From Tamarix chinensis (Eukaryota; Streptophyta; Magnoliopsida; Caryophyllales; Tamaricaceae), in NCBI GenBank assembly GCA_030549775.1, contig CM060174.1, positions 28,834,117 through 28,898,116 on the forward strand: 64,000 nucleotides of DNA. Direction: 5' to 3'. Numbering within the stretch: the stretch's first letter is position 1; every line of letters begins with the position of its first letter. The position numbers and the translations under genes were made by a program. This document shows, piece after piece, positions 13,108-25,329 of the stretch. The notes under the pieces were generated by a model that searched no databases, was not told the DNA's origin, and worked only from the letters and a program-made list of their open reading frames with translations.

Positions 13108-13602
13108 TGCTGTGAATTGAAATTAAGCTAGCACAACCGACTAGGACTGGAATTAATTTCAATATTATTATAGCTGAATCAAATAGAAATAAGCAATTAC
13201 AAAGTTTTCCTACTTTCGAGAGGTAGGAAGGCTCTCCCAATTTCTTTTCTCTGATTTTTCGATGCCCCTTTCCAGCCCCCACCCCCCTCTATTTATCCTT
13301 TAGCTTTAAGGAAGATATTCCCCATAACCACCTCCTTAAATCTCTCCTGAATATCTTTTAGAGAGATATTTGACATATCCATTCCTTAAATCTCTTATTT
13401 TTCACTAAAAACTAATAAATAAACTTTTACTAATAATAAAGCTACTTTCGAAGACTTAATAAAAAGACTGAAGACTTAATAAAAAGACTTTACTACCCAT
13501 AGTGACTTTTCTGCTCAATTGTTCGAGACTTTCTGCTCAGCTGTTTGAGACTTCCTCCTATTATATGTAAATATTACCGGTGGCTTAGGATGATTCATAA
13601 CA
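13108..13602 (-). repeat. 3' LTR of the young chromovirus
   Basis: It is 495 bp and matches 18276-18767. The purine-rich tract GGGCCGGGGGTAA lies just inside the element at 13603-13617 (minus strand) and primes plus-strand synthesis. The pol frame runs on into this LTR and stops at 13515. An imperfect internal duplication of about 20 bp (GACTTAATAAAAAGACT twice) sits near 13455-13490. Confidence 0.93.
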
Positions 13603-16600
13603 TTACCCCCGGCCCAAAGATTCACCTTGTCCTCAAGGTGGAAAGAAGGAAACCGTTGATCTAAGGCCTCGAATTCCTCCCAAGTTGCTTCAAATGCTGG
13701 TAAATTCTTCCACTTGATCAAAACCTCAACCCTTGTTGCGTTTCCCTGCTTCCCATTTCTGACCCCTACCACTTCTTCTGGTTCTGCTTCAAGAGTCAAA
13801 CTTGGGGTGAGTTGAGGTGGAAGCTGGGGTGATGAAGGCAGACTGCCAATGGCCCCCTTCAATTGAGAGACATGGAATACTGGATGGATTCTTGCTGTAG
13901 TAGGGAGCTCCAATTTATATGCTACTGTCCCAATTTTCTGAATCACCTTAAATGGCCCATAATATCTTGGTGCCAATTTGTCAAATGGCCTCCTAGCCAA
14001 AGTCTGCTGCCTATAAGGTTGCAACTTTAAGTACACCCAATCCCCCACTTGGAAAGTCACCTCCCTTCGATGGGCATCTTCCTGAACTTTCATTTTCTGT
14101 TGTGCTCGGATCAACTGGGCCTTTAAATCATCCAATATAGCATCCCTTTCTATTAGCTGGTCCTCTAATGATTGTACTGTTGTACTCCCTCGTTCATATC
14201 TTACCAACTGTGGAGGATCCCGACCATATATAGCCTTAAAAGGTGAGCATCCAGTAGCTGAATGAATGGTTGTATTGTACCAAAACTCTGCCCACGGAAG
14301 CCACTTGGCCCAAGTTTTTGGTTGACCATTTATGAAACACCTCAAATAAGTTTCCAGCCCCTTGTTCACCACCTCAGTCTGTCCATCTGATTGAGGATGA
14401 TAGGCAGTACTTCTGTGAAGTGCAGCTTGTTGGAGTCTGAAAAGCTCCTTCCAAAATATGCTCATAAACACCTTATCCCTATCTGACACAATAGTGTTAG
14501 GATATCCGTGTAGTCGGACTATTTCTCTGGTGAAAAGACCAGCGATCGTCTGAGCAGAAAAAGGATGTTTCAGACCCACAAAGTGAGCATATTTCGATAA
14601 CCTATCTACTACAACCAGAATGGTGTCTAACCCCTGAGATTTTGGCAGTCCTTCTATAAAATCCATGGAAATATCTTCCCATATCCGGTTTGGCACGGGC
14701 AGTGGCTGAAGTAGTCCTGCGGGTGAAAGAGAAGAACTCTTTTGCTGTTGACAAACCGCACAAGACTGCACATATTTGGTTACTGTCTTCCTCATTCCTG
14801 GCCAATACCACTCCGATGCTAATCTTTGGTATGTTTTTAAATCTCCAGAATGACCTCCTACAGGGGTGTCATGGTACTCATGCAACAGGGACTTAACTAA
14901 GGTAGAACAGCTAGGGATGACTAGCCGCCCCTTATACCTTAGAACATCATGCTCCAAAGTGTAACCCTTGGGAACCACATTCCCAGCTACCAATTCTGCT
15001 TTGATGTGCTGTATAAAAGGGTCCTGCTGAATCTGAGCTTGTAGATCCCTCCATTGCACGCCTCCTGAGCTCACCAAAGTCCCACATTCAACCTTACCAG
15101 CAAACTCCCTTGATAAGGCATCAGCCACCTTATTCGAGGCCCCGGGCTTGTAAATGATATCAAATTCATACCCTAACAACTTGCTTACCCACTTCTGATA
15201 TTCCGAACCTATCTCCCTTTGCTGCATTAAAAACCTAAGACTCTGCTGATCGGTGTGAATAAAGAATTTTCTTCCTAGCAAGTAGTGCCTCCACCTCTGT
15301 ACTGCCAAGACTATTGCCATTAGCTCTTTCTCATAAATGGACTTGGCCCTTGCTCGAGGTCCCAAAATCTTACTGAAAAATGCAATGGGATGTCCTGATT
15401 GTAACAGGACTGCTCCCACCCCAAAACCACTGGCATCAGTTTCTACTGTAAAAGGCAGTTCAAAATTTGGCATAGCTAAGATGGGGGCTGCTGTCATGGC
15501 CCTCTTCAATTCTTCAAAAGCCCTTGTTGCTTCCGAGGACCATCCATAACTGTCCTTCTTGAGTTGGTCAGTGAGGGGTGCAGCTATGGTGGCATATCCT
15601 GCTATGAATTTTCGGTAATAACCGGTTAGACCCAGGAATCCTCTCAACTCCTTAAGGGTTCTGGGTATAGGCCAATTCACCATAGCTTGGATTTTCTCCT
15701 GGTCAACTGCCACCCCAGACTTAGATATAATATGACCCAAGTAGGCCACCTGCGCCTTTCCAAACTCACATTTCTTCCTATTGGCATACAACTGGTGTCG
15801 TGATAGGGTTTCTAACACCGTGGCCAAATGATGCACATGCTGCTCCTGATCCCTACTATACACCAATATGTCATCAAAGAAAACCAACACAAACTTCCTC
15901 AAATATGGCCTAAAAACAGTATTCATTAAGGCTTGGAAGGTGGCTGGAGCGTTGGTGAGTCCAAAAGGCATCACCAAAAACTCATAATGTCCCTCATGAG
16001 TTCTAAAAGCTGTTTTAGGAACATCCAACTCTTTTACTCTGATCTGATGATAGCCAGATTTAAGATCCAGCTTAGAAAACACTGTAGCCCCATATAATTC
16101 ATCCAGTAATTCATCAATAACAGGGATGGGATATTTATCTGGAACAGTGACCTTGTTGAGGGCCCTATAATCTACACAAAACCTCCATGATCCATCCTTT
16201 TTTTTAACCAACAATACTGGACTAGAAAAAGGGCTGGTGGAGACTTGTATGATGCCTGCCTTTAACATATCAGAAATCAGTATTTCTATCTCATCTTTTT
16301 GAGTTTGAGGGTACCTGTATGGTCGTACACTGACTGGATTGGTGCCTTCCTTTAGTACGATTGCATGCTCATGCCCCCTAGGCGGGGGAAGTCCACAGGG
16401 CATTTGAAACACTGACTGGTATTGCTGTAGGGTGTGCTGTAAGAAGGTGGGAACGTCTTCTATAATTTCCTCAGCATTATCAAGATCTTTATTACCACAC
16501 ATTTGGTTGAACTCAACTAGGTACCCTTGTCCTTCCTTCCTCAAAATTCGTATCATAGCTTTTAGGGATACCTTGGTTCTGCCCAAAGCAGGATCTCCTC

Positions 16601-17411
16601 GCAGGGTTATGGCTTTTCCTCCCACCTGAAACTTCAGTGTTTGTGTCTTCCAATTTGCTGTCATGGTTCCTAACTTCTCCAGCCATTGTATCCCCAAAAT
16701 CAAGTCAGAATTTCCCAGGGGGAGTGGAAGGAAATCCTCAATTATATTAACATCCTGTAACTCCAAGGCCCCTCTACACACACCTTCCCCTTCCACTGCT
16801 TTCCCAGTACCTAATGATACTCCAAAGGCCTGAGTCCTGTTCACTGGAATTCCAAATTTCTCCACAACCTTAGAAGAAATAAAATTATGGGTTGCTCCTG
16901 GGTCTATCATCACTACTACCTCCTTTCCCTGCACCTTACCGATTAACTTCATTGTCTTTGGACTGGTGATCCCCATCACTGAATTCAGAGAAACTTCTGT
17001 CTGCACCAGGTCTGAGTCAGTTTCCTCAATTTCCCCAGGAACTGAAAAATCCAGACCTTCCTCAGTCTGCCATATTGCCTCATCATCTTGGGTCAACAGC
17101 ACACTCAGCTCCTTTCTTCTACACCTGTGATTAATGGACCACTTCTCATCACAGCGAAAACAAAGTCCCTGCTCTCGTTTTTGCTGTAGTTCCTTCTCAC
17201 TCAACCGTCTAACTGGGTAGGGGTTGGTTGGATTGACCGTTTTCCCTTGAGGGCTTAAGTGGGAATTCGTTGGAGTAATATGGCTAACTTTTCCAGCAAT
17301 TAGTCCATACCCACTTCCTTTTTTGTGCGTTGACCCAGCCTTGATCTTCTCATCTACCTTCATAGCTAGATCCATGGCCTGATCTAAAGTAGTAGGTCCC
17401 AATAGTCGCAC
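13515..17411 (-). CDS. Chromovirus pol polyprotein with end of gag
   Basis: The frame spans 1298 residues. In order it holds: a zinc knuckle [14 protein letters not shown] (84-97); the protease motif [11 protein letters not shown] (about 168-178), with Pro where most relatives have Ser; reverse transcriptase (about 380-570) with [12 protein letters not shown] and the catalytic VFFDDIL (near 512); RNase H (about 655-770) with [14 protein letters not shown]; the integrase HHCC finger (H-X-H then CAVCQQQK, about 850-890); the integrase DDE core (about 905-1060) including [11 protein letters not shown] and [10 protein letters not shown]; and a chromodomain-like tail (about 1215-1265) with [17 protein letters not shown]. 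The chromodomain marks the chromovirus branch and is thought to steer integration to marked chromatin. No stop interrupts it. The listed Met is not the natural start, because gag enters through a frameshift upstream. Confidence 0.93.
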   Translation of the reverse strand: MRLLGPTTLDQAMDLAMKVDEKIKAGSTHKKGSGYGLIAGKVSHITPTNSHLSPQGKTVNPTNPYPVRRLSEKELQQKREQGLCFRCDEKWSINHRCRRKELSVLLTQDDEAIWQTEEGLDFSVPGEIEETDSDLVQTEVSLNSVMGITSPKTMKLIGKVQGKEVVVMIDPGATHNFISSKVVEKFGIPVNRTQAFGVSLGTGKAVEGEGVCRGALELQDVNIIEDFLPLPLGNSDLILGIQWLEKLGTMTANWKTQTLKFQVGGKAITLRGDPALGRTKVSLKAMIRILRKEGQGYLVEFNQMCGNKDLDNAEEIIEDVPTFLQHTLQQYQSVFQMPCGLPPPRGHEHAIVLKEGTNPVSVRPYRYPQTQKDEIEILISDMLKAGIIQVSTSPFSSPVLLVKKKDGSWRFCVDYRALNKVTVPDKYPIPVIDELLDELYGATVFSKLDLKSGYHQIRVKELDVPKTAFRTHEGHYEFLVMPFGLTNAPATFQALMNTVFRPYLRKFVLVFFDDILVYSRDQEQHVHHLATVLETLSRHQLYANRKKCEFGKAQVAYLGHIISKSGVAVDQEKIQAMVNWPIPRTLKELRGFLGLTGYYRKFIAGYATIAAPLTDQLKKDSYGWSSEATRAFEELKRAMTAAPILAMPNFELPFTVETDASGFGVGAVLLQSGHPIAFFSKILGPRARAKSIYEKELMAIVLAVQRWRHYLLGRKFFIHTDQQSLRFLMQQREIGSEYQKWVSKLLGYEFDIIYKPGASNKVADALSREFAGKVECGTLVSSGGVQWRDLQAQIQQDPFIQHIKAELVAGNVVPKGYTLEHDVLRYKGRLVIPSCSTLVKSLLHEYHDTPVGGHSGDLKTYQRLASEWYWPGMRKTVTKYVQSCAVCQQQKSSSLSPAGLLQPLPVPNRIWEDISMDFIEGLPKSQGLDTILVVVDRLSKYAHFVGLKHPFSAQTIAGLFTREIVRLHGYPNTIVSDRDKVFMSIFWKELFRLQQAALHRSTAYHPQSDGQTEVVNKGLETYLRCFINGQPKTWAKWLPWAEFWYNTTIHSATGCSPFKAIYGRDPPQLVRYERGSTTVQSLEDQLIERDAILDDLKAQLIRAQQKMKVQEDAHRREVTFQVGDWVYLKLQPYRQQTLARRPFDKLAPRYYGPFKVIQKIGTVAYKLELPTTARIHPVFHVSQLKGAIGSLPSSPQLPPQLTPSLTLEAEPEEVVGVRNGKQGNATRVEVLIKWKNLPAFEATWEEFEALDQRFPSFHLEDKVNLWAGGNVMNHPKPPVIFTYNRRKSQTAEQKVSNN

Positions 17412-18210
17412 TTCTGCTCTGACCTCCCTTTGAGCCCGTTAATAAACTGACCCTTAGCAATTTCCTCAGGTACCCTGTCCAGTGGGGCCATTAGCTCAAT
17501 AAATTTCCTTCTGTAATCAGCAACCGACCCTACCTGTTGGTGATCCAGCCATTGCTCATAAAGAGTACCAGTGGATGTTGATCGAAATTGCCGGAGGATC
17601 ATCATTCTCATCTCCTCCCACCTCCGCAAGGGTCTCCTTTTATGCTCATACTGATACCATAACAGAGCATCCCTTCTAATGCTATCACAGCAGCTTCAAG
17701 CTTTTCTTCTTCACCCAAGCGATAAAAATCAAAATACCGCTCAGCCCTTAATATCCATCCATCTGGGTTGGTCCCACTGAATAAGGGTAAATCAAGCTTT
17801 TTGCAGCGCCACTGGTTACCCCCTCCTGCCCATCCACCAGCAGCAGTTTCTTCTCTTCCTCTGCCCTCAGCGCTTGCTCCAACATAGCTTGAGTTTCCCA
17901 GTGTGTGATCAGTGGTTTTTAAGGTGGAGAGGGTATCCCTCACCTCATCACGAATCTGGGTGATCATCATCTCCTGGTTTTCTTTGGTGCTGGAAATTCT
18001 GCCTTCCACCTTCGATGCCAGGGTGTTAAGATCCTCCCCTAGCCTTGCAGTGGCTTTTTCCAGGCTTGTTGCAATCTGGACTGCCAGAGTTTGCTGCAAT
18101 TCACGTGCTACACCGTTCATTGCGGTCATCACTTGCTCTGATATGGAAACCCTTAGAGACTCTAACTCCTGCTCCAATTGCTCGATCCTCTGGTTTTGGT
18201 TTGGAGCCAT
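17384..18210 (-). pseudogene. Chromovirus gag, two single-base frameshifts
   Basis: Gag starts at 18210 (MAPNQNQRIEQLEQ), with a coiled-coil N-terminus and the capsid signature DLPLFSGTNPDGWILRAERY. The frame shifts near 17675, in a GGG run, and is continued by the frame 17629-17384 (RRWEEMRMMILRQF, FINGLKG). It shifts again near 17420, in another G-run, and enters the long pol frame. Both breaks look like loss of one base in a short homopolymer. They could be real mutations or base-calling errors, so the element might be intact. Confidence 0.85.
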
Positions 18211-18212
18211 GG

Positions 18213-18238
18213 TTTTTTTTTTTTTTTTTTTTTTTTTT
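18213..18238 (-). repeat. Poly(A) tract immediately before gag
   Basis: A run of about 24 T on the plus strand, A in the element's sense, lies directly upstream of the gag start codon, between primer site and ORF. It could act as an A-rich leader for translation or could simply be slippage. Its exact length is the least certain part of this element. Confidence 0.8.
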
Positions 18239-18259
18239 ATCTCTCACTTGGATCTTGCT

Positions 18260-18271
18260 GCTCTGATACCA
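18260..18271 (-). promoter_or_regulatory. Primer binding site, initiator tRNA-Met
   Basis: The minus strand reads TGGTATCAGAGC four bases inside the 5' LTR, the usual plant iMet primer site. It fixes the orientation of the element. Confidence 0.93.
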
Positions 18272-18275
18272 AATT

Positions 18276-18767
18276 TGCTGTGAATTGAAATTAAGCTAGC
18301 ACAACCGACTAGGACTGGAATTAATTTCAATATTATTATAGCTGAATCAAATAGAAATAAGCAATTACAAAGTTTTCCTACTTTCGAGAGGTAGGAAGGC
18401 TCTCCCAATTTCTTTTCTCTGATTTTTCGATGCCCCTTTCCAGCCCCACCCCCTCTATTTATCCTTTAGCTTTAAGGAAGATATTCCCATAACCACCTCC
18501 TTAAATCTCTCCTGAATATCTTTTAGAGAGATATTTGACATATCCATTCCTTAAATCTCTTATTTTTCACTAAAAACTAATAAATAAACTTTTACTAATA
18601 ATAAAGCTACTTTCGAAGACTTAATAAAAAGACTGAAGACTTAATAAAAAGACTTTACTACCCATAGTGACTTTTCTGCTCAATTGTTCGAGACTTTCTG
18701 CTCAGCTGTTTGAGACTTCCTCCTATTATATGTAAATATTACCGGTGGCTTAGGATGATTCATAACA
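18276..18767 (-). repeat. 5' LTR of the young chromovirus
   Basis: It is 492 bp and almost identical to 13108-13602; the visible differences are one- or two-base indels in C-runs (near 18447 and 18485). It is followed by the target duplication TGGGG. Confidence 0.93.
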
Positions 18768-18772
18768 TGGGG

Positions 18773-20324
18773 CTTAAGCCTTTAAGTTGAGTTAGGTATG
18801 AAGGTGGATACTAGTTCATGATCAAATGAAGCCACATGTAAACTCTATTTGTACGTTCCTATTCTCATGGCATAAGGTAGTGCTTTGTTGTAAAGATGAG
18901 CTATAAGGAATCCACAGCCCTCTAGTGCTGCTTGGAGACACATTTAATAGATTTACATGAGTGTGAAGATAGGGTACCTTCTATGAAAGATTTAGGCAAC
19001 TGTTCTAAAGCACTCATGAGAACCCAAAGATTTATGTAGGGCCATCAAATAAATTTCCTTTTAGAATAGCGCAAAACTTTCAGTATTTCTAAGACATGAC
19101 ACATGTTGTGAGGGTCTCTCCTGACTCCTGTGATCCAAATAAGTTCAAGAGCAATTCATTTTTTTGGAGGCAGTTGTTGCCTCACTTCACTAGGTATTGA
19201 TTCAAATCTTCAAATATTAATACTTAAGTGTACAACCCTTCCCCTTTTCTTCTATTCACTTACATGCCATTGGTGAGGAAATGATGGGGGTCATGAAAAG
19301 TAATGGCAGTAAGTAACAATAAATACTAATTTGTATTTTAATAATATATTTTGTATCCCTTTTAATGCTTTAATCTTCAACATTATTCCATTTAAATAGT
19401 GCAGATTGTTTGGCACAATATCTATTTAAATGAGATCCTCTCTTTTAACTATCCAATTATGGTACTAAATTCATTTGGTTTTTGAATTTAAATGCTTTAT
19501 TACTAACATCTAATGGCTATTCCTGAATGAAAATACGTTAGAAAATATATCATTCAAGCAAATTCTTTATACATTGAATGCACTTTAATGCCTTAATGTA
19601 CTGGATGTTAATGCTTACTAACATCATTGGCTTGTATGTTAGCACCTTAGTGTTTTAACATCTTTCAATGGCCATCCATATTTTAAGACTCTGGTTTAAT
19701 GAAGCTTATTAAATTCTATTTTAAAATTGAAAGGGTACAGGTTAGAGCTGAAAAGCATAAAAGGGTGCTCGTACAAGTTTATTTTGAGTTGAAAAAATAA
19801 AAACCACTCTTTTTTTTCCCATCTTTTTGGTCTTCTTGACATTGTGCTACAGGTTTCAATTTCCTATCCACAAGTGCACGTTTAGGGAACGTTGTGTAAA
19901 CCTTAGGGATTGACCACCATTCTCAATTGCACTAGAGGTTGAGCTGTAATCTCTTTTAGGGCTGTGGCACTTGCTATGGCACAGCTTCATCCAATTCCTA
20001 TTCAGTAAGTGTTTATTAGTTTGTTTTTTCTTTTCTTTTTTTTTTCCTTCCTCCCCCCTTCTCCTACGGTTGATATAAAACTCATCTTTTATTATATTTT
20101 TCCTACAACTTCCCATGGACACATCAAATAGAAATGTGCTTTAAATATCCGAACATGAACTCGCATACCAAATCTAATGCTATCATGTCCTAACTCCATT
20201 CATGCCTATAGAGCACTACCAAATGCATAGTGATTAGGAGCAACGCCAGCACAGATGTCTATAAAATGGAACATGCCTCTTCCGGCATACCATTTCGTGT
20301 ACAACCCGAAATCAAGCACACTCA
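18773..20324. other. Non-coding DNA between the two chromoviruses
   Basis: No gene is recognisable here. It holds the second 470-bp repeat copy (19290-19775) and single-copy-looking AT-rich DNA. The minus frame at 19856-20122 is lysine-rich over a T-run and lacks support. Confidence 0.6.
19290..19775. repeat. 470-bp dispersed repeat, copy 2
   Basis: This is the direct partner of 11483-11955. The stem here is CATTTAAATAG (19389-19399) with CTATTTAAATG (19422-19432), so a C-to-T change in one arm is matched by G-to-A in the other and pairing is kept. Confidence 0.75.
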
Positions 20325-20329
20325 ACTAA

Positions 20330-20734
20330 TGACAAGAGTTAAATCTAAGAACTCCGTCTAGCAATGCGGGAGGGATTAAATCAGGGAATTCAGGAGATGG
20401 GAATGAATTCCGAGCTAGAATTCACTGGGATATTAGAGACACAATGCGAAATTAGAGAAGAGGGAGGACTTGTATTCATTTTTTTGTCTCTTCTTCCTTC
20501 TCGGTTGCCCTTAAATGCTGATACAAGTCACAACAGTTATAACAGAAATTCCCTCTCTCTCTATAACAACCTGTGTCAGGTGTCTCAGCTAGAGTGACAC
20601 CGATCATCAGGCTAGAAATCTAAAATAGTAACGGAAAGCAACAATAACAAGGAAATAAGGAAATAGAGAATGGAAATAGGCCACGTGCACTGCTACCGCT
20701 TGGATGAGTGGATGAGCCATGGTATTCTGTAACA
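20330..20734 (-). repeat. 3' LTR of the older chromovirus
   Basis: It is 405 bp, begins TGACAAGAG and ends TGTAACA. It carries an extra GCACTGCTA-type 9-bp stretch near 20687 that is absent from the other LTR. Confidence 0.9.
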
Positions 20735-20749
20735 TCACTCCCCCCTTGA

Positions 20750-23700
20750 AGAAGTCACTTGTCCTCAAGTGACGAAGGCGGGAAACTTGCACTGGATCTC
20801 ATATGCATACTCCCAAGTGGCATCAATGGGTGTGCCATTAGACCAATGAATGAGCCATTGGGTAACTGCCTTATTATGTCGCTTGACAAACCTTCTATCG
20901 AGGATAGCAATAGGGTATGATGGCTGCTAGGTGCTGAGCTCAGGGGGAAGATCTCCAGCTAGTATGGTATTTGGGCCAACATGTTTCTTCAGTAGGGAGA
21001 CATGGAAAACATTGTGGATGAGTGCATTAGGTGGGAGTTGCAGTTTGTAGGCGACTGAGCTGACCTTGTCAATGATCTGAAAGGGGCCATAGTATCGTGG
21101 GGCTAGTTTAGCATTAGCTCTAGGCATCACCGAGTGTTGTCTGTAGGCTTGTAGCTTTAGGTAAACCCATTCGCCAACAAAGAACTCCCTCTCAGTGCGA
21201 TGTGCATCGGCCAATTGTTTCATCCTATGTTGGGTCTTGAGTAAGTGGTGTTTAACTTGTTGAATAAGTGATTCTCTGTCCCTAAGGAGATGGTCCACTT
21301 CTGCTACCTTAGAATCACGTGGGATGTAAGGTATGTGGATAGGAGGAGGCACCCCATACACGATTTGGAAAGGAGAAACACCAGAGGCTGTGTGATAATT
21401 GGTATTGTACCAATAATCAGCCAAAGAGAGCCATTTTGCCCAAACAGTAGGATTGTCCATACACATGCACCGCAGGTACCCTTCAAGACATCGGTTTGCC
21501 ACCTCAGTTTGTCCATCTGATTGTGGGTGGTAAGCTATGGATAAGTGTAGAGCAACACCCTGAATTTTGAACAACTCCTGCCAGAATGTGCTAGTAAAAA
21601 TGGCGTCCTGGTCACTCACCGTTGTTTCAGGGAGTCCATGAAGCTTGTACACATTATCCATGTAAGCTTGCGCAGCCGTAACAGCTGAAAAAGGGTGTGC
21701 AAGGCTGATAAAGTGGGCGTATTTGCTGAATCGGTCAACTACCACCATAATCACCTCTTTTCCTAGTGACTTAGGTAAGCCCTCAATGAAGTCCATGCTC
21801 ACATCCAGCCATGGACCGTCAGGAATCAGAAGGGGGTGTAGTAAACCCGGATAGGGTACATTTTCTCCTTTTCCTCGTTGACAAACACCGCAAGAACGAA
21901 CATACTCTCTGACATCCTTAGAGAGTCCCTTCCAATAAAATATTGAACTAATACTCCTCCATGTGGCTTGGTGTCCAGAATGCCCACCTACTGAACTGTC
22001 ATGAAATGCCCTCAAGAGTTCCTGCCTTCGCGAGTCATTTTTCCCCACCACTAGTTTCCCCTTTCTTCGTAGTTCCCCTGATTGCCATGTATAGTGTTTG
22101 CGCGCAAATTGCCCTTGTTGCAGCTACTGAATGATGTTATTGAGGTCGGGGTCAGCACTCCAGGAAGCTTGGATGTGTGTGTAGATGTCTGAGGAAATAG
22201 TAGAGATGGCCATGAAGAATACCTCACTGGCACTAACCCTCGACAAAGAGTCTACTACAGTGTTCTCCTGCCCTTTCTTATAAGAGATTTCATAATTATA
22301 TGGCAAAAGCTTGACCAACCATTTGCTCTGACTACTGGTGGTAATTTTCTGATTCAGCAGATATTTTAAACTATGGTGATCAGTCTTGATTTTGAAGTGT
22401 CTGCCAATCAAGTAATGTGCCATCGTTCTACAGCGTACACCACAGCCAAGAGCTCCCTGTCGTACACACTAAGGGCTTGTGTCCTGGGGCTAAGGGTTTT
22501 GCTGAGATAGCAAATAGGGTGTCCTCCTTGTAGCAGTACTGCACCAATACCAGTACCTAATGCATCCACCTCAACTGTGAATTCTTGAGAAAATTCAGGT
22601 AGTCGGAGCACCGGAGCTTGGGTGAGAGCTTGCTTGAGGGTGTCAAAAGCAGCCTGAGCCACATCTGACCACGAAAATTGGCCCTTCTTAGTGAGGTTTG
22701 TTAGCGGTTTGCTGATTACGCCAAATTGTCTCACAAAACGTCTATAATATCCAGCCAAGCCTAAAAACCCTCTAAGTTGCTTCACATTGGTGGGTACTGG
22801 CCATTGCATTACTGCTTCAACCTTCCTGGGATCTGTGGACACCACTCCGGCAGAAATAAAATGACCAAGATATTCCACTCGTGTTCCACCAAAGCTACAC
22901 TTGTTCATCTTGGCAAAGAGCTGGTTTGCCCTTAGCACTTCTAAGGCAACCCGCAAGTGTTGTAGTTGTAGTGACCAGGAGGGGCTATATAATAGTATGT
23001 CATCAAAGAATACTAGGATATACTTCCTCAAATAAGGTCTAAACACTTCATTCATCAAGCATGGAAAGTTGAGGGTGCATTGGTAAGGCCGAATGGCATT
23101 ACCACAAATTCATAATGACCAGCATGAGTTTTAAAAGCAGTTTTGTATATATCAGGTGGAAACATACGAATTTGATGGTAGCCAGACCTTAAGTCAAGCT
23201 TGGAGAAATACACGGCATCATGTAATTCGTCTAGCAATTCTTCTACAATCGGCATGGGATACTTATCTTTAACAGTATGTTTGTTCAGCTCTCGGTAATC
23301 AATGCACATCCTCCATGAGTTGTCTTTTTTCCTCACTAGGACCAGTGGTGAAGAAAAGGGACTGGTGCTAGGTTGAATAACCCCTGAGTCAAGCATCTCT
23401 TGGGTTAGTGCCTCTATGATATCCTTATGAAACGTTGACTGTCTATATGGCCTCAAGTTAATGGGTGAGTTTCCCACTTGGAGAGGGATTCTATGGTCAT
23501 ATAGTCTATGAGGAGGGAGACTAGTGGGCATAACAAAAATGTCTCGAAATTCCCCCAAAAGTGCATTAAGGTCCAGGGCGAGTACCTGCTGGTCCTCAGG
23601 ATGATGTTGATTCATCACTGTAGCAGAGAAAGCATCCTGTAAGCTGAACAATTGCAGCAGGTGTAGGGACCCCCCTTTCATCATCATCTTACTAGCTTTC

Positions 23701-25304
23701 TTGCCATTGACACTCTTCCCATGACTCCCATTGGCCCCCCTTAGCACATCTCTTTTCACCTAGTACAAACTCCATCGTGAGCTTCTTAAAATCCCAAGTG
23801 ATAGGTCCTAAAGTGGTTAGCCATTGTACTCCCAGCACCATTTCGCATCCGCCTAAGGGCATTACCATAACATCTGCCTTGAAGGTAGCATTGTGAATGG
23901 TCCACTCAAAGCCTTTGTATAAGCTAGAGCTTATTATGTTACTGCCATCAGCCACTAGCACCCTCAGGGGTTCTGTTTGTGTCAATAAACAGCCCACTCT
24001 CTTGGAAACATTTAAATCAAGAAAGTTATGAGTACTTCCTAAGTCAATGAGGATAGATGCTGGTCGCTTCTTGACATACCCTGTTATCCTCATAGTCTGG
24101 AAGGCCGGGACGCCATTGAGTGCACAGACAGAGATGTGTGGTGGGTCTTCCTCATTCGCCTCTTCTACTATCTCTGCAGTCACTTCTTCTCTTTCATCAT
24201 CTTCTTCTCCCCCAACTTCTATAACATATAACTGTCTCTTTTCACATTTGTGACCCAACGTATACTTATCATTACACCAATCACATAGTCCCTTCGCCCG
24301 CCGCGCCTCCATTTCAGCACTTGTAATGTGTTTAGGCATCCTATTCTTGCAATCGGTCATAGAGACAGGCTTGGTAGTTTGTGGGGTGGAGTGGGTGGGT
24401 TTAGGTGTGGAGTTGGGTTTCGGGGTTGGTAGCAGTGGGGTTTTGGCGAGTTTGATAGGAACATGGCTAGATTTTTTATGTTTAAGGGCATAAACCAATT
24501 TAGCTAGTTGTTGGGCTTGAGAGAGGCTGCGGGGGTGATGCATACGCACCTGGATTTCAATTTCATTGTCTAATCCAGAGAGGAAGCAGCTGAGGACATA
24601 GTCCTCTGGAAGTTCCACCCTATTTAGCAGAAGGTCAAACAAATCCAAATATTCATCCATATCCCCTGTCTATCGCAGTTGCATTAAATCGGCCATTGGA
24701 TCATCATATAACTGTTCACCAAAACGATGATTCATGGCTCTGACATATTCTTCCCAGCTGGGAATCTCCCCAGTTAGCCTCCCCTTCATGTACGTTTGGT
24801 GCCATTGCAGCACCCTATCTTCAAGATGCATAGCTGCTAACTTGACCTTGTTCTGGGAAGGGGTGCCATCAATCTCAAAGAACTGTTCGCATCGGTACAA
24901 CCATCCCCGGAGATTCTCACCATGGAAGCGGGGAAACTCCAGTTTAGCGAAACGGGTGTAGGACCAGTAGTTGGCAGCAGGGGGTGTAACACTCCCGTAT
25001 TCAGCTCACCTGACAATCCTTGGTCACCTTCCGCTACTGGGGCATTTTCTCGAACAGTGGGTGGGTTCGTTCCAGGAGGTGCTGTTTGAAGTGACGAGGA
25101 AGGTGAGGCTTGTCCTGAGTTCACCATACCCAAAAGGAACTGCTCGATGCGCTGTAAGGCAGTAGATTGTGAGAGCAGCATCTCCTTGTGTTGTGCGATC
25201 TGAGATTGGGTATTGGTTTCCATCTCTTGTATCGAGTGCTGAAATCGAGCTTCCTGTTCTTTAAGCAGGGCCTTGAGTTCTGCAAGTCGGGTACCGTCAG
25301 CCAT
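20750..25304 (-). pseudogene. Older chromovirus gag-pol, multiply broken
   Basis: Gag starts at 25304 (MADGTRLAELK, coiled coil). An in-frame stop at 24667-24669 follows LMQLR, and the same frame then resumes. Recognisable parts in order: zinc knuckle GLCDWCNDKYTLGHKC; protease ILIDLGSTHNFL; reverse transcriptase with [12 protein letters not shown] and VFFDDILLYS; RNase H with VEVDALGTGIGAVLL (the second catalytic-region residue has drifted from the usual DASG); integrase HHCC with CGVCQRGK; and the DDE core with [11 protein letters not shown] and [10 protein letters not shown]. Frame changes occur near 24850, 23720, 23057, 22415 and between 22124 and 22051. A stop at 20927 cuts off a chromodomain-like tail that remains readable to about 20770 (QWLIHWSNGTPIDATWEY). 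It cannot make a polyprotein. Confidence 0.9.
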
Positions 25305-25317
25305 AGGAACTGATAGG

Positions 25318-25328
25318 CTTTGATACCA
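25318..25328 (-). promoter_or_regulatory. Primer binding site, tRNA-Met type with one mismatch
   Basis: The minus strand reads TGGTATCAAAG next to the LTR, against the usual TGGTATCAGAG. It is probably a mutated initiator-Met site. Confidence 0.75.
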
Positions 25329-25329
25329 A

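Larger units (their letters stand above)
13108..18767 (-). mobile_element. Ty3/gypsy chromovirus, nearly full, recently inserted
   Basis: This is a complete LTR retrotransposon on the minus strand: LTRs 13108-13602 and 18276-18767, target duplication TGGGG at 13103-13107 and 18768-18772, and a primer site for initiator tRNA-Met. It encodes gag, protease, reverse transcriptase, RNase H, integrase and a C-terminal chromodomain. The two LTRs differ by only a few bases, mostly in C-runs, so the insertion is young. Coding damage seen is two single-base frameshifts in gag. The LTR start TGCTGTG and end ATAACA give the canonical TG...CA. Confidence 0.95.

Noticed and set aside
13515..17411. Short plus-strand frames inside the chromovirus pol
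   Set aside because: They are shadows of the polyprotein on the other strand.
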